NCBI RefSeq assembly: GCF_028368975.1
Contig: NZ_JAQNDM010000001.1
Coordinates: forward strand, 558,001-622,000
Length of the DNA stretch: 64,000 bases
Origin: Stigmatella ashevillena
GTDB taxonomy: Bacteria > Myxococcota > Myxococcia > Myxococcales > Myxococcaceae
Reading direction: 5' to 3'
In this document: positions 8,422 through 17,518 of the stretch, one piece after another
Position numbering within the stretch: the first letter of the stretch is position 1
Layout: every line of letters begins with the position of its first letter
Translations under genes and position numbers: made by a program
Notes under the pieces: generated by a model
What the model saw: only the letters and a program-made list of their open reading frames with translations
Databases searched by the model: none
Told to the model about the DNA's origin: nothing

Positions 8422-9693
8422 ATGGACGATACCCCCCGGTTGTGGACGCGCAGACACGTGCTGGGCACGACAGGCGGCTTGCTGGCCGCGAGCGCCTGGG
8501 TCCCAGACACCGTACTTGCAGCCGCCCCCTCTCAACCTCCCAAGGTCGAACTTCCCGCCATCGATGCGCCCACGGAAGGCGAGCCAGGGCCCCTGCCTAA
8601 CCCCTTCCCACCGGACCAACGGGTGGGCTGGGCCATCGTGGGGCTCGGCCATCTGTCCCTGGAAGAGCTCGTACCTGGCTTTGCCGAGTGCAAACGCAGC
8701 CGTCTGGTGGCGCTCGTGAGCGGAGATCGCTCCAAGGCCCAGACCGTGGCCCGGCAGTATGGGGTGCCCGAGAAGGGCCTCTACGACTACAAGACGTTCG
8801 ATCAGATCCGGGACAACCCAGAGGTGCAGGCGGTCTACATCGTGCTGCCCAACAGCATGCACGCCGAGTACACGGTGCGCGCCGCTCAGGCCGGCAAGCA
8901 CGTCTTCTGCGAGAAGCCCATGGCCAATACCGTGGCCGAGTGCCAGCAGATGATCGACGCGTGCGCCAAGGCGGGCCGCAAGCTGGGGGTGGCGTACCGT
9001 CTCCAGTATGAGCCTCATCACCGGGCGCTCATCGAGATGGCGCGCAAGAAGGAGCTGGGCACCCTGAAGTTCTTCTCCGCCGACAATGGCCAGAACCAGG
9101 GAGACCCCAACCACTGGCGGCTCAAGAAGGCGCTCTCGGGCGGAGGCCCGCTGCCGGACGTGGGCATCTACTGCCTGAACGCGGCGCGCTACTTGAGTGG
9201 CGAGGAGCCCGTGGAGGTCCAAGCCTCTCTGTACAGCACGCCCGGAGATGCCCGCTTCAAGGAGGTGGAGGAGAGCGTCGCGTTCCAGCTTCGCTTCCCC
9301 TCGGGACTGCTGGCCTCGTGCACGACGAGCTATGGCCTGCACCGCTCCCAGCGAATGCGGCTGATGGGCTCGGACGCCTGGGCGGAGATGAACCCCGCCT
9401 TTCCCTATGAGGGACAGCGGCTGATGATCGGCCGGAAGTCCCAAGCCAACCCCCAGGCAGAGGACATCATCGAGCGCCGCTTCTCCGGAGGCAGCCAGTT
9501 CGCCCGCGAGATGGATCACTTCTCCCAGTGCGTGCAGGAGAACCTGACGCCGCACACGCCGGGCGAGGAGGGCATGGCGGACATGCGCATCATCGAGGCG
9601 CTCTACCGCTCGGCGCGAGACGGCCGTCCCCAGAAGCTGGAAGCGGTGAAGAAGCTGGATGCGTTCCGCAGGCCTGCGCCCAAGGGCTCCTGA
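8422..9693 (+). CDS. Gfo/Idh/MocA oxidoreductase, Tat-exported (glucose-fructose oxidoreductase-like)
   Basis: The 423-residue protein has a twin-arginine-like signal (WTRRHVLGTTGG) and then the Rossmann motif WAIVGLGHLS. EKPMANT carries the conserved Lys of the EKP motif. The C-terminal half (VGIYCLNAARYLSGEEP, RFPSGLLASCTTSYG) matches the GFO_IDH_MocA C-terminal domain. Glucose-fructose oxidoreductases are exported with tightly bound NADP, which fits the Tat signal. The substrate is inferred only as a sugar or polyol. The ATG at 8422 is preferred over 8407 because a GAGGAG lies at the right distance. The promoter probably overlaps the palindrome at 8269-8294. Confidence 0.87.
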   Translation: MDDTPRLWTRRHVLGTTGGLLAASAWVPDTVLAAAPSQPPKVELPAIDAPTEGEPGPLPNPFPPDQRVGWAIVGLGHLSLEELVPGFAECKRSRLVALVSGDRSKAQTVARQYGVPEKGLYDYKTFDQIRDNPEVQAVYIVLPNSMHAEYTVRAAQAGKHVFCEKPMANTVAECQQMIDACAKAGRKLGVAYRLQYEPHHRALIEMARKKELGTLKFFSADNGQNQGDPNHWRLKKALSGGGPLPDVGIYCLNAARYLSGEEPVEVQASLYSTPGDARFKEVEESVAFQLRFPSGLLASCTTSYGLHRSQRMRLMGSDAWAEMNPAFPYEGQRLMIGRKSQANPQAEDIIERRFSGGSQFAREMDHFSQCVQENLTPHTPGEEGMADMRIIEALYRSARDGRPQKLEAVKKLDAFRRPAPKGS

Positions 9694-9759
9694 GGGGTGC
9701 GGGCAAGCAAGTCAGCGTCTGACACTGACATGCGCTCTGAAGACGCGTTAGGGTGCGCT

Positions 9760-10134
9760 ATGAGCGACGAGACGAAGGACCGGGTTCGCTACGGCCGGGC
9801 ACAGAAGTTTCAACTCTCCCCCACGGGCTCCGAGGCCGTGGCGGCCTATGAACTCATGCTCGCGGAGGCCCGTGCAGGCTCGGGACGGGCGCAGTTCGAT
9901 GCGGCCCGCGCCTCTTGGGGGGCTCCCCGAGGCCTCACCGCCGAGGATGGGCTCTTTCTCGTGGAGTTCGGTGCCGGCGAGCGGACCATCGCGGAGGCGA
10001 TGCGCAACCTCGAGAGCTGCGGCACCACCTCGAAGGAGCTCAAGGCCGCCGTGGAGCGGCTGCTGGGCTGCGGCATGCTGATGCCGGTGGCCGCGCCGCC
10101 CGCGCCCCCTCCGACGCCCCATCGCTACTGGTAG
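9760..10134 (+). CDS. Hypothetical protein, 124 aa
   Basis: This small soluble protein has several helical blocks (SEAVAAYELMLAEARAG, GERTIAEAMRNLES, SKELKAAVERLLGCGML) and ends in a Pro-rich tail. The pattern of AEDGLFLVEFGAGERTIAEAMRNLES is reminiscent of winged-helix/PqqD-like domains that track a helix-turn-helix, but no family can be assigned with confidence. The ATG at 9760 was chosen because the upstream extension to 9697 has low coding character. It converges with the pseudouridine synthase gene across only 7 bp. Confidence 0.65.
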   Translation: MSDETKDRVRYGRAQKFQLSPTGSEAVAAYELMLAEARAGSGRAQFDAARASWGAPRGLTAEDGLFLVEFGAGERTIAEAMRNLESCGTTSKELKAAVERLLGCGMLMPVAAPPAPPPTPHRYW

Positions 10135-10141
10135 CCCCACC

Positions 10142-11089
10142 TCAAGGGCTTGCCCGAAGCACCTTCATGCTCGAAGAGAAGTCCTCCGGAAGAGGCGCTT
10201 CGAGCTTCAGCGCCTTGCCCGTCCTTGGGTGGGCGAAGCCCAGGCGCCAGGCGTGCAGTGCCTGACGGCCCAGCCGCTCCTGTGCCTCCGCCACCTGCCC
10301 CTTCGCCTTGCGCCCCGCGCCGTACAGGGCATCGCACAGCAGCGGGTGCCCGGACTCGGACAGGTGCACCCGGATCTGGTGCGTCCGGCCCGTCAGCAGA
10401 TCCACCTCCACCAGCGCCGCCCCCTCGAAGAGCTCGCGCGTCCGGAACACCGTCACCGCGCTCTTGCCCTCCTTCACCTTGCCCGTGAACCGCTGGCGGT
10501 GAACCGGGTGGCGCCCGTACAGCGTCTCGATGCGCCCCTCGGCCTTCGGGTGCCCGTGCACCAGTGCCAGGTACGTCTTCTCCACCGCGCGCGTCTTGAA
10601 GGCCTTCTGCAGCGCCACCAGCGCTTGCTCGTTCTTCGCCACGACCAGGCACCCGGTCGTGTCCTTGTCGAGCCGGTGGACGATGCCTGGCCGGAGCTCT
10701 CCGCCCACCCCCGCCAGGTCCTTCACCCGGTGCAGCAGCGCATTCACCAGCGTCCCCGAGGCATGCCCTGCCCCCGGATGAACCACCATGCCCGCGGCCT
10801 TGTTCACCACCACCAGGTCCCGGTCCTCGTGCAGCACCTCGAGCGGCAGTTCCTCTGCCACCGGGAGGGCCGCCACGGGCGGGGGAACGTGCAGGGACAG
10901 CAGCTCGCCCCCCCGCAGGCGCGACGAGGCCTTCACGGCGCGACCGTCGGCCCGCACGTGGCCGGCTTCGATCAGCCCCTGAATCCGGGAACGGGTGAAC
11001 TCGGGAAACGCGCGCGCCAGGTGCTGATCCAACCGCTCGCCCCGGGCTTCGGGCGGAGCGCGGTGCTCGCGCGGCTCCGGGCTCACCAA
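10142..11089 (-). CDS. RluA/RluD-family 23S rRNA pseudouridine synthase
   Basis: The 315-residue enzyme has an N-terminal S4 RNA-binding domain (ERLDQHLARAFPEFTRSRIQGLIEAG, about residues 16-75). The RluA catalytic domain includes HRLDKDTTG, whose Asp is the catalytic residue, and GRTHQIRVHLSESGHP. The family converts uridines of 23S rRNA to pseudouridine. RluD specificity (helix 69) is likely from the S4 domain but not proven. Its start overlaps the end of the DUF507 gene by 7 bases, so the two are probably translationally coupled. Confidence 0.92.
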   Translation of the reverse strand: MVSPEPREHRAPPEARGERLDQHLARAFPEFTRSRIQGLIEAGHVRADGRAVKASSRLRGGELLSLHVPPPVAALPVAEELPLEVLHEDRDLVVVNKAAGMVVHPGAGHASGTLVNALLHRVKDLAGVGGELRPGIVHRLDKDTTGCLVVAKNEQALVALQKAFKTRAVEKTYLALVHGHPKAEGRIETLYGRHPVHRQRFTGKVKEGKSAVTVFRTRELFEGAALVEVDLLTGRTHQIRVHLSESGHPLLCDALYGAGRKAKGQVAEAQERLGRQALHAWRLGFAHPRTGKALKLEAPLPEDFSSSMKVLRASP

Positions 11090-11346
11090 ATCTTGGACTT
11101 CACGTGCGCCTTCGAGCGCAGGACGATGTCGTTGATGGCCCGCTCGAAGAAGTTCGCCCGCGTGAAGATCTCCGCGCTCACGCGGCTCTTGTAGAGATCG
11201 CGCCCCTCGTCCAGCTCGTCCTTGAGGACCTCGAAGAGGTTGTCCTGCTCGATGCCCTTGATGATCTTCTGCTCGTTGTAGAGCGAGATATCCGAGGCGA
11301 TCGCGCGAGCCAGACGCATCGCTTTGACCTTCTCTTCCTCTGTCAT
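11083..11346 (-). CDS. DUF507 family protein
   Basis: This 87-residue, highly charged, probably all-helical protein starts MTEEEKVKAMRLARAIASDI and ends in FERAINDIVLRSKAHVKSKIW. That is the layout of DUF507, a family common in deltaproteobacteria and Aquificae. The family function is unknown. It sits immediately upstream of, and overlaps, the pseudouridine synthase gene, which suggests a shared transcript. No signal or membrane segment is present. Confidence 0.8.
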   Translation of the reverse strand: MTEEEKVKAMRLARAIASDISLYNEQKIIKGIEQDNLFEVLKDELDEGRDLYKSRVSAEIFTRANFFERAINDIVLRSKAHVKSKIW

Positions 11347-11424
11347 TGTACTTCTTTCATATGCACGGTACCGCGGAGAGTCAACTTTTCTGCTAGTCTC
11401 TCTCGCGGCCCTCGTTTCAGAGGC

Positions 11425-12996
11425 TCACTTCTTCTGCGATCCGGAGGCCAGGGTGAGGTAACTGCGCGACACCTTGAGCGGATCCAGCCCCAGTTCGCGG
11501 GCCAGGCTCATCAGGAAGCCGCGCAGGTACACCGTGGCTGGAAGCGCGGCGTAGCGGTCCGCCTCCACGTTCTCCAGGTGCTTGGCGGAGATGCGCGTGC
11601 GCTCGGCCAGTTGGTGCAGCGACAGGCCCCTGCCCTCACGGACCTGACGCAGCACCTCGCCGTTGAACTCGGTGTTGGGAGGAATCTCTGGAGGCTTGGG
11701 CCGTGGCTCCCGGGCCTTGGCCGCCACCACCGCGAGCGCCGCCTCCGCCGTGGCGATGGCGGACTCTTGAGCCAGATGCTGGGCCTCGCCCAGGTTCCGT
11801 CCCCCCGAGGGCGCGGAGGCGGAGGCTCCTTTCTCGGGCTCCCGGGCCGCGTTCTGAGCGGCCTCCCCGGACACAGGCCGGTGGAGACGCCGCCCTCCAG
11901 GAGGCAGCGGCGGGGGCGTGGCCGCCCGTCCCGGCGAAGAGGGCCTCGGGTGGGACCGCACCGGTCCGGCGGCAGGGGCTTTGGGCTCTTCCCGGGCGGG
12001 AAGGGGCGCCCCCACGCCAGAGACCTCCTCTTCTTCATGCGGCGAGGAGGAAATCCTCAGGGCGGGCCCGGCCACGGCGGGCTCCGGGACCAGCGCCGGA
12101 GCCGCCACCGCCGGAGAAACAGGCTCCGCGGGGGGGCTGACGGGGACAGAGACTGGAGGCTCCGCCGCTACCGGCTGCGGGGGCGCCTCGGGCGCGGCTT
12201 TTTCTCGCACCTCCTCGGGGGGACTTCCCGCGGAGGAGGAAACGGCCTGGGGCTCGGGGGCCGCCGGAGCCGACGCCTCGGCCGGTGCTGGCACCGAGAG
12301 CGGAGACAGGCCCGCCGTGCTGGTCAGCGACGGCGCTGGCACCAGGATGGGAACATACGAGATGGCGTAGCTGCGGAACGCCGCGTGAATCTGCTGCGGT
12401 GACAACGCAGGCATCCCCATCGGCTCGGGTGTGGCGGGAGCCACCGGCGCAGGCCCGGAAGTGCCCCCCTGAGCCGCCACGGCCAGGGGCGCTTCCACGG
12501 ACGCCGCCACAGGGGCTGCCACCCCCACCGGGGCCGCCTCCTTGGGAGCCGCCTCTGGAGGCACCACGACCGGAGGGGCTTCCACGAACGCCGCCACGGG
12601 GGCTGCCACCTCAACCGGAGCAGTCTCCACGAGGGCTGGCGGTGCCACGGTCTCCACCGGGCGGATCGCGGTCGCCCCAGCAGGCGGCGCGGGCGGCTCT
12701 TGCGTCACCACGGCCACCGGGACGGGCACCACCACCGTGTTCGGCCTGGTCTGCTTCACGCCGATCATCTGATCGTACTCTTCTCGCAGATCTGGCTCGG
12801 TGAGGATCTCCATCGCCTCGGTCAGGCGGGCCCTCAGCGAATCCAACTGCCCGGGATCCACCAGCATGTACACCGCGACGGAGTCCGGCGAGTAGGTTTC
12901 GAGCGCCCGCTCAAACGCGGCGCGGATCTCCGCCCCTGGCGCGGTGACGGGCACCTCGAGAAGTTCGTAATAGGTTTGCTGCTCGAAAGGCTTCAT
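11425..12996 (-). CDS. J-domain-like and HTH_25 (RodZ-type) protein with a long Pro/Ala linker
   Basis: This 523-residue protein has three parts. Residues 1-80 (YYELLEVPVTAPGAEIRAAF through EEYDQMIGV) look like a DnaJ J-domain fold, but the HPD tripeptide is replaced by SPD. A disordered Pro/Ala/Val/Glu linker of about 340 residues follows. The last 85 residues carry a Cro/RodZ-type helix-turn-helix (LRQVREGRGLSLHQLAERT, then YLRGFLMSLARELGLDP). No membrane helix is visible, unlike RodZ. Its start overlaps the stop of the MinD-like gene (ATGA, 12993-12996), so the two are coupled. A polarity or cell-envelope organising role is only a guess. Confidence 0.8.
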   Translation of the reverse strand: MKPFEQQTYYELLEVPVTAPGAEIRAAFERALETYSPDSVAVYMLVDPGQLDSLRARLTEAMEILTEPDLREEYDQMIGVKQTRPNTVVVPVPVAVVTQEPPAPPAGATAIRPVETVAPPALVETAPVEVAAPVAAFVEAPPVVVPPEAAPKEAAPVGVAAPVAASVEAPLAVAAQGGTSGPAPVAPATPEPMGMPALSPQQIHAAFRSYAISYVPILVPAPSLTSTAGLSPLSVPAPAEASAPAAPEPQAVSSSAGSPPEEVREKAAPEAPPQPVAAEPPVSVPVSPPAEPVSPAVAAPALVPEPAVAGPALRISSSPHEEEEVSGVGAPLPAREEPKAPAAGPVRSHPRPSSPGRAATPPPLPPGGRRLHRPVSGEAAQNAAREPEKGASASAPSGGRNLGEAQHLAQESAIATAEAALAVVAAKAREPRPKPPEIPPNTEFNGEVLRQVREGRGLSLHQLAERTRISAKHLENVEADRYAALPATVYLRGFLMSLARELGLDPLKVSRSYLTLASGSQKK

Positions 12997-13952
12997 GGCG
13001 AGGAGGGGGTGGGAATGGCGGTACCGTCAAGGGCCAGGATCCGCCCAGCGATGCGCTGAAGGCCCTGGGCGGCAGGAGAGTCGGGCCGCTCCAGCAGGAC
13101 AGGCCGGCGCTTGCGGATCGCCCGCCAGGCCTCATCGTCGTAGCGGATGGCCCCCAGATCATCCATCTCCAGACCGAAGAACTTCTTCCACGCGGACACC
13201 ACGGCGGTGCCCACCGTCATGTCCGCGTCCGTGCGTGCCTGGTTCACCACCAGGCGGATGCGGAAGGACAACAGATCTTTCTCCAGCCGCGCCCCCGCGG
13301 CCGGATCCTCCTTGCGAACCTGGGAGATGAAATCATGGGGGGTGCGCAGGGTCCCCTCCCGGGTGGTGAGGGCGCTCTCCACCAGCTCTTCGATGCCGTA
13401 CTGGGCCTCCACCTGCTGAAGGCGCCGGAAGAAGGCCGCCTTGACGAAGCGGTAGGCATTCTCCACGGCGGTGGGCTCGGGAAGCACCACCAACACCCCA
13501 TGGTCGGCCACGAGGAAGAAATCGAGCGTGTTGAAGCTGGTGCCCGCCCCCAGGTCCAGCAGCAGGTAGTCCACCGGCAGCGTCATCAGCGAGCGCAGCA
13601 GCTTCTGCTTCTGGGCGTATTTGATGTTGGCCGCGTCCAGCACGTCCTGCGCCCCCGCGATGAGCGAGAGCTGGGGGACCCCGGTGGGCAGGATGATGTC
13701 TTCGATCCGGGTCTTGTTGCTGCGCACGAAGTCCGACAGCGTCGCGCTCGGCTGGCCCACGCCAAGACAGGTGTGCAGGTTGGCTCCGCCCAGGTCCGCG
13801 TCCACCAGCAACACGCGCATGCCGGCCTGCGCCAACGCGATGCCCAGGTTGGCCGAGACGAGCGTCTTGCCGATGCCGCCCTTGCCACCGCCCACGGCGA
13901 TGACGCGCCGCGGACGGGCACGCTTGGAGAGCCCCGGTGGGCCGGCGCTCAT
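12993..13952 (-). CDS. MinD/ParA (FlhG-like) family ATPase
   Basis: Starting at the ATG at 13952, the 319-residue protein opens with the deviant Walker A motif GGGKGGIGKT. VLLVDADLGGANLHTCLG and LLLDLGAGTSFNTLDF (Walker B region) follow. These features and the total length resemble FlhG/MinD2 proteins rather than chromosomal ParA. Such ATPases dimerise on membrane or nucleoid and place polar structures. An in-frame extension reaches a TTG at 14123 but lacks coding character. It overlaps the J-like/HTH gene by 4 bases and lies about 180 bp downstream of the HNH gene. A joint positioning function with the HTH partner is inferred. Confidence 0.87.
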   Translation of the reverse strand: MSAGPPGLSKRARPRRVIAVGGGKGGIGKTLVSANLGIALAQAGMRVLLVDADLGGANLHTCLGVGQPSATLSDFVRSNKTRIEDIILPTGVPQLSLIAGAQDVLDAANIKYAQKQKLLRSLMTLPVDYLLLDLGAGTSFNTLDFFLVADHGVLVVLPEPTAVENAYRFVKAAFFRRLQQVEAQYGIEELVESALTTREGTLRTPHDFISQVRKEDPAAGARLEKDLLSFRIRLVVNQARTDADMTVGTAVVSAWKKFFGLEMDDLGAIRYDDEAWRAIRKRRPVLLERPDSPAAQGLQRIAGRILALDGTAIPTPSSP

Positions 13953-14132
13953 CGAATGGACCGGAACCCCCACGTCCCGGATGTCCTTCGCGGGAGGGGC
14001 GATGCGGCGGGAATCAGCAGGGATGGATGTGCCGGGCTTCAATCGGCGTGTATCAAAACCCGTCCTGCCCTCCGCGTCGACTCCCTGACCTTTTGAGGCC
14101 GGGGAAGTCGAGCAAGCAGGCAAGAGGCAGCC

Positions 14133-14726
14133 CTACTCGTCCAGCAACTCCACGTTCCAGTACGAGGCGTCCTCCACGCGCAGGAAGGGCAGCCACTCCC
14201 GGTACGTGACACGCCGGATGGCCCCTCGGAACAGGGGGGTCCACCGGGGACGGAAAGGCCGACGCAGCAGCTTCATCCCCGCCCGCTCCGGCGTCCGCCC
14301 GCCCTTGCGCAGGTTGCAGGGAACACAGGAACACACCACGTTCTCCCACGTCGTCTTGCCGCCCTCACAGCGGGGATCCACGTGATCCAGGTTCAACTCC
14401 GAGCGCGGCAGGGTGCGCCCGCAGTACTGGCACGTGTCGTGATCCCTCGCGTAGATGTTGAGCCGGGAGAAGCGCACCCGGCCCTTGGGCAGGTACTCAT
14501 ATGCGGAGAGCACCAGCACCCGGGGCACACGGATGGCCCGGTTCACCGTGACGATGCAGTCGCCCGTGGTGCTCAACGCCGCCCAGTCATCGAACTCATA
14601 GAGCTTGTACTGGTCGTCAATCGCCTTGGCCACGCCCTGGTAGAGCAGGGAGAAGGCGCGCTTTACCGAGGTAACGTGGACCGGTTGATAGTTCCGGTTA
14701 AGAACCAGGACAGCGCTTTCGATCAT
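14133..14726 (-). CDS. HNH endonuclease family protein
   Basis: The 197-residue protein starts MIESAVLVLNRNYQPVHV, a common beginning of a widespread bacterial HNH subgroup. It carries CQYCGRTLPRSELNLDHVDPR (first CxxC pair and the catalytic DH) and VVCSCVPCNLRKGGRTPE (second CxxC pair and Asn). The ATG at 14726 has a strong AGGAAAGAGG upstream, and the extension to 14927 is out of character. Members of this subgroup are chromosomal and of unclear function, and neither a phage nor a restriction context is seen. It sits upstream of the MinD-like gene on the same strand. Confidence 0.88.
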   Translation of the reverse strand: MIESAVLVLNRNYQPVHVTSVKRAFSLLYQGVAKAIDDQYKLYEFDDWAALSTTGDCIVTVNRAIRVPRVLVLSAYEYLPKGRVRFSRLNIYARDHDTCQYCGRTLPRSELNLDHVDPRCEGGKTTWENVVCSCVPCNLRKGGRTPERAGMKLLRRPFRPRWTPLFRGAIRRVTYREWLPFLRVEDASYWNVELLDE

Positions 14727-15028
14727 GGGCCTCTTTCCTGCGCGATCCTTCCAATAACCGGCTCCTCGGCGCCACGCAGGCTCGCCCGGAAGACTTCCGG
14801 CTCCTGAACCGTGAGGATGCAAGCAAACGAGGGCAAGCGGGCCCGAGGCATCGCCTCTCCCCCTACTTGCCCCGACATGGCCGCTCCCCCCGCCGTCATG
14901 GGCAGAAGCGGCGCGATGGACAGACATGAGCGCAGGCGTGCGTGCTTCCCGCTCTCCCCTCTCTGAGAAGGTGCGCCCATGGGTCCAAGTCTAAGAGACC
15001 CAGACCCCAAGCGCCAGCAACGCCCTGG
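14727..15028. other. Intergenic stretch without a recognised gene
   Basis: About 300 bp separate the HNH gene start from the end of the lytic transglycosylase gene, both on the minus strand. It must hold the HNH promoter, but no clear -35/-10 pair or strong terminator hairpin was identified. Open frames here (for example 14723-15010) lack protein character. Confidence 0.5.
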
Positions 15029-17410
15029 TCAAAGTCCTGCGGACTTCACCACGGGCACCTTCGCGGGACGCCCATACAGCAGCTGATAGGTATTGAACGA
15101 GCGCAGCACGCGCTTGATATAGCCGCGCGTCTCGGCAATGGGCACTTCCTCCACCCACGCATCCAGCGGCATCCCCGGACGCTCGGAGCGCCAACGGTTC
15201 ACCGCCCCCGAGCCCGCGTTGTAACTGCCCACCGCGAACGGGGTGTGCCCATCGAACTTCTTGATCAGCTCGCCCAGGTAGTGCGCGCCCAGACGGATGT
15301 TGAGGTCCGGCTCCAGCAGGGCCTCGACCCGGAAGTTCTTGATCTTCAACTGCTGGGCCACGCCCTTGGCTGTGTACGGCATGAGCTGCGTCAGCCCCAG
15401 CGCGCCGGCCCACGAGAGCGCCTTGGGATCCAACGCGCTCTCCTCTCGCATCAGCGCCTGCAGCAGATCCGGCTCCACCCCCGCCGCCCGGGTGTGCTTC
15501 TCGATCAGCTCTCGGAACGCATTGGGGTAGGCAATCTCCCACACGGACCGCGTCTGCGGGGTAATCCGTCCGCCCAGGTCCCGGCGCAGGGCCACGCGGG
15601 CCACGGCATGCGCGGAGCGCTCGTCACCCGCCAGGGACAGCAGGTGGACGATGAGCCGCACGGACTCGGGGGGCAGCCCCGTGCGATTGACCGCGAGCAG
15701 CTCAGAGGTGACCGCCTCCGGGAACCCCAGGCGCATCATCTCCACGCTGGCCAGGAAGTGCGGATCCTTCTGCATGGTGCCCGCGTGCAGGGGCCAGGGG
15801 CTGGCGGTCTCCGGGGCGAAGACGAGCTGCGGGGCAATGCGCTCCAGGCGGTCCTTGTCCACCTCACCGAGCTGCGAGCGCGCCATCAGCCCGTAGTAGG
15901 TGGCCGGATGCTCCACGGCGAGCTTCTCGAAGAGGGTCACCGCGCCCGGCATGTCCCCGCGATCCTGCAGCGTGCGCGCCCGCCAGTACTGGGCCCGTTC
16001 CACGTCATACGTCTCGTCCGCGTCCGCGAAGCGCTGTTCGATACGGGACAGCAGGTCCAGCCCGCCGTCTGGCACCTTGCGGGTGCGGGCGATCCAGAAC
16101 GCCTTGAAGAGCGCCTCGCCCAGGAAGTCACCTTTCGGATAGTTGCGCTCCAGCTCCTCCAAGCGCGTGAGCGCCTGATCCAGCTGGTTCGTCTTCACGT
16201 ACAGGTCGGCCGCATAGAACAGGGCATCGTCCGCGAAGGAGTGTCCTGGAAACTCGCGGGCCAGCCGCTCGTACGTCTCGGTGCCTCGCCGGGGCTCCAC
16301 GATGGAGCGCGAGGAGCCCAGCACGTACATGGCCCGGGGCAACAGGTCCGCGTCCTGGCACTTCTCCACCACGGGAACGAGGGTGGCGATGGCGCGCGTG
16401 TGCTGGCGCTCCTTGCGCATGCCCTTGCCGAAGGCGAAGTGCGCCCGGCAGGCCAGCGGCTCCGGCAGCTTCAGCGAGGGCAGGAGCGGCTCGAGCGCGG
16501 TGAGCCCCTGTTTGTTGCGGTGCAGCTCGATGAGCTGCTCGGCGCGAGCCACCTGGGCCTCCAGGGGAGGCTTGAGCCCCTTGAGCCGACGCTCGGCCTG
16601 CTTCGTCAGTTGCGAGAGCGGGTAGCGGGCCCACAGCTTCCAGAGCGCCTCGCGCTCGTGCTCGCGGTCCTTCTTCTCTGCGGCGATGTCGGCGGTGGCC
16701 ATGAGGGCCTCGGCCCCCACGCTGCGGCCAAAAGACGGGGCGGGCCGGGCCGTCAACGGCGCAAGCGCCGCCATGGCCCCGTCGTAATCCTTCTTCTTGC
16801 GCAGCACGCGCGCCATCCCCAGCCGGGCGTCCACGTACAGCTTCGAGTCCTCCGGCACCCGGCCCAGCCGCGCCGCCGACTCCTCGAAGCGCCCCAGTTG
16901 CTCGAGCGCCATCCCGGCATGGGTGAGGCACCGGTCGCTCAGCGCGGGGTAGTCCTCCGCCAGGGCCGTCATCTCCTCGGCCGCGCGCGCGTCGTCTCCG
17001 GCCCGCACGGCACTCAGCGCCCGCAGGTACCGCACGGGGAGTGCGTCTCCTTCCAGGTGCAGCAGGGCCCGGGCGCGGACGTAGAGGCCCCGATCAAAGG
17101 CCTCCTTGGCCTCCTTCTTCCGCCCTTCCGCGAAGTAGGGCGACAGGTCCTCCAGCCGATACGCCCGGCCCTTGTCGACTCGGACTTTGGCAGGCTCCAC
17201 CCACGGCAGGGGGAAGGCGGGGTTGAACACCTCCACATACCCGGCGGGCAACGGCGTCTTCTCGGCGTCCGGCGGCGGGCCCAGCAGGGACTCCGAGGGC
17301 GCACCCTCGGTGCGAGGCTGCGGAGCGTGGGTGGGCTCGGAGGCCACGGGCTGCGCGGCCGCGACCGACTCGAAGGAGGCAAGGACGAGGAGAAAGAGGA
17401 CGGATTTCAT
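15029..17410 (-). CDS. Soluble lytic murein transglycosylase (Slt-type) with N-terminal TPR-like superhelix
   Basis: The 793-residue exported protein starts at 17410 with a signal peptide (MKSVLFLLVLASFESVAAAQ). Its large alpha-helical U-domain contains many TPR-like repeats (for example AAEEMTALAEDYPALSD). The last 150 residues form the SLT domain: MREESALDP with the catalytic Glu, GALGLTQLMPYTAKGVAQ, and VGSYNAGSGAVNRW. Slt enzymes cleave peptidoglycan glycan strands to 1,6-anhydro-muropeptides in the periplasm during turnover. The length is greater than the roughly 640 residues of E. coli Slt70, as usual in myxobacteria. It is divergent from the histidine kinase gene. Confidence 0.9.
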   Translation of the reverse strand: MKSVLFLLVLASFESVAAAQPVASEPTHAPQPRTEGAPSESLLGPPPDAEKTPLPAGYVEVFNPAFPLPWVEPAKVRVDKGRAYRLEDLSPYFAEGRKKEAKEAFDRGLYVRARALLHLEGDALPVRYLRALSAVRAGDDARAAEEMTALAEDYPALSDRCLTHAGMALEQLGRFEESAARLGRVPEDSKLYVDARLGMARVLRKKKDYDGAMAALAPLTARPAPSFGRSVGAEALMATADIAAEKKDREHEREALWKLWARYPLSQLTKQAERRLKGLKPPLEAQVARAEQLIELHRNKQGLTALEPLLPSLKLPEPLACRAHFAFGKGMRKERQHTRAIATLVPVVEKCQDADLLPRAMYVLGSSRSIVEPRRGTETYERLAREFPGHSFADDALFYAADLYVKTNQLDQALTRLEELERNYPKGDFLGEALFKAFWIARTRKVPDGGLDLLSRIEQRFADADETYDVERAQYWRARTLQDRGDMPGAVTLFEKLAVEHPATYYGLMARSQLGEVDKDRLERIAPQLVFAPETASPWPLHAGTMQKDPHFLASVEMMRLGFPEAVTSELLAVNRTGLPPESVRLIVHLLSLAGDERSAHAVARVALRRDLGGRITPQTRSVWEIAYPNAFRELIEKHTRAAGVEPDLLQALMREESALDPKALSWAGALGLTQLMPYTAKGVAQQLKIKNFRVEALLEPDLNIRLGAHYLGELIKKFDGHTPFAVGSYNAGSGAVNRWRSERPGMPLDAWVEEVPIAETRGYIKRVLRSFNTYQLLYGRPAKVPVVKSAGL

Positions 17411-17518
17411 GCGGGGGGGCCGTGGGCCCTGTTGGATGTGCTCGGGCACGCCCGAGGACAACTGAGAGGCGTCGAAAAATTTCCGGCGGTGGACACAGGT
17501 TAGACTGTTCGCCCGACC

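Noticed and set aside
14942-17503. 853-codon plus-strand open frame
   Set aside because: Antisense shadow of the Slt gene, low-complexity Arg/Leu/Gly sequence.
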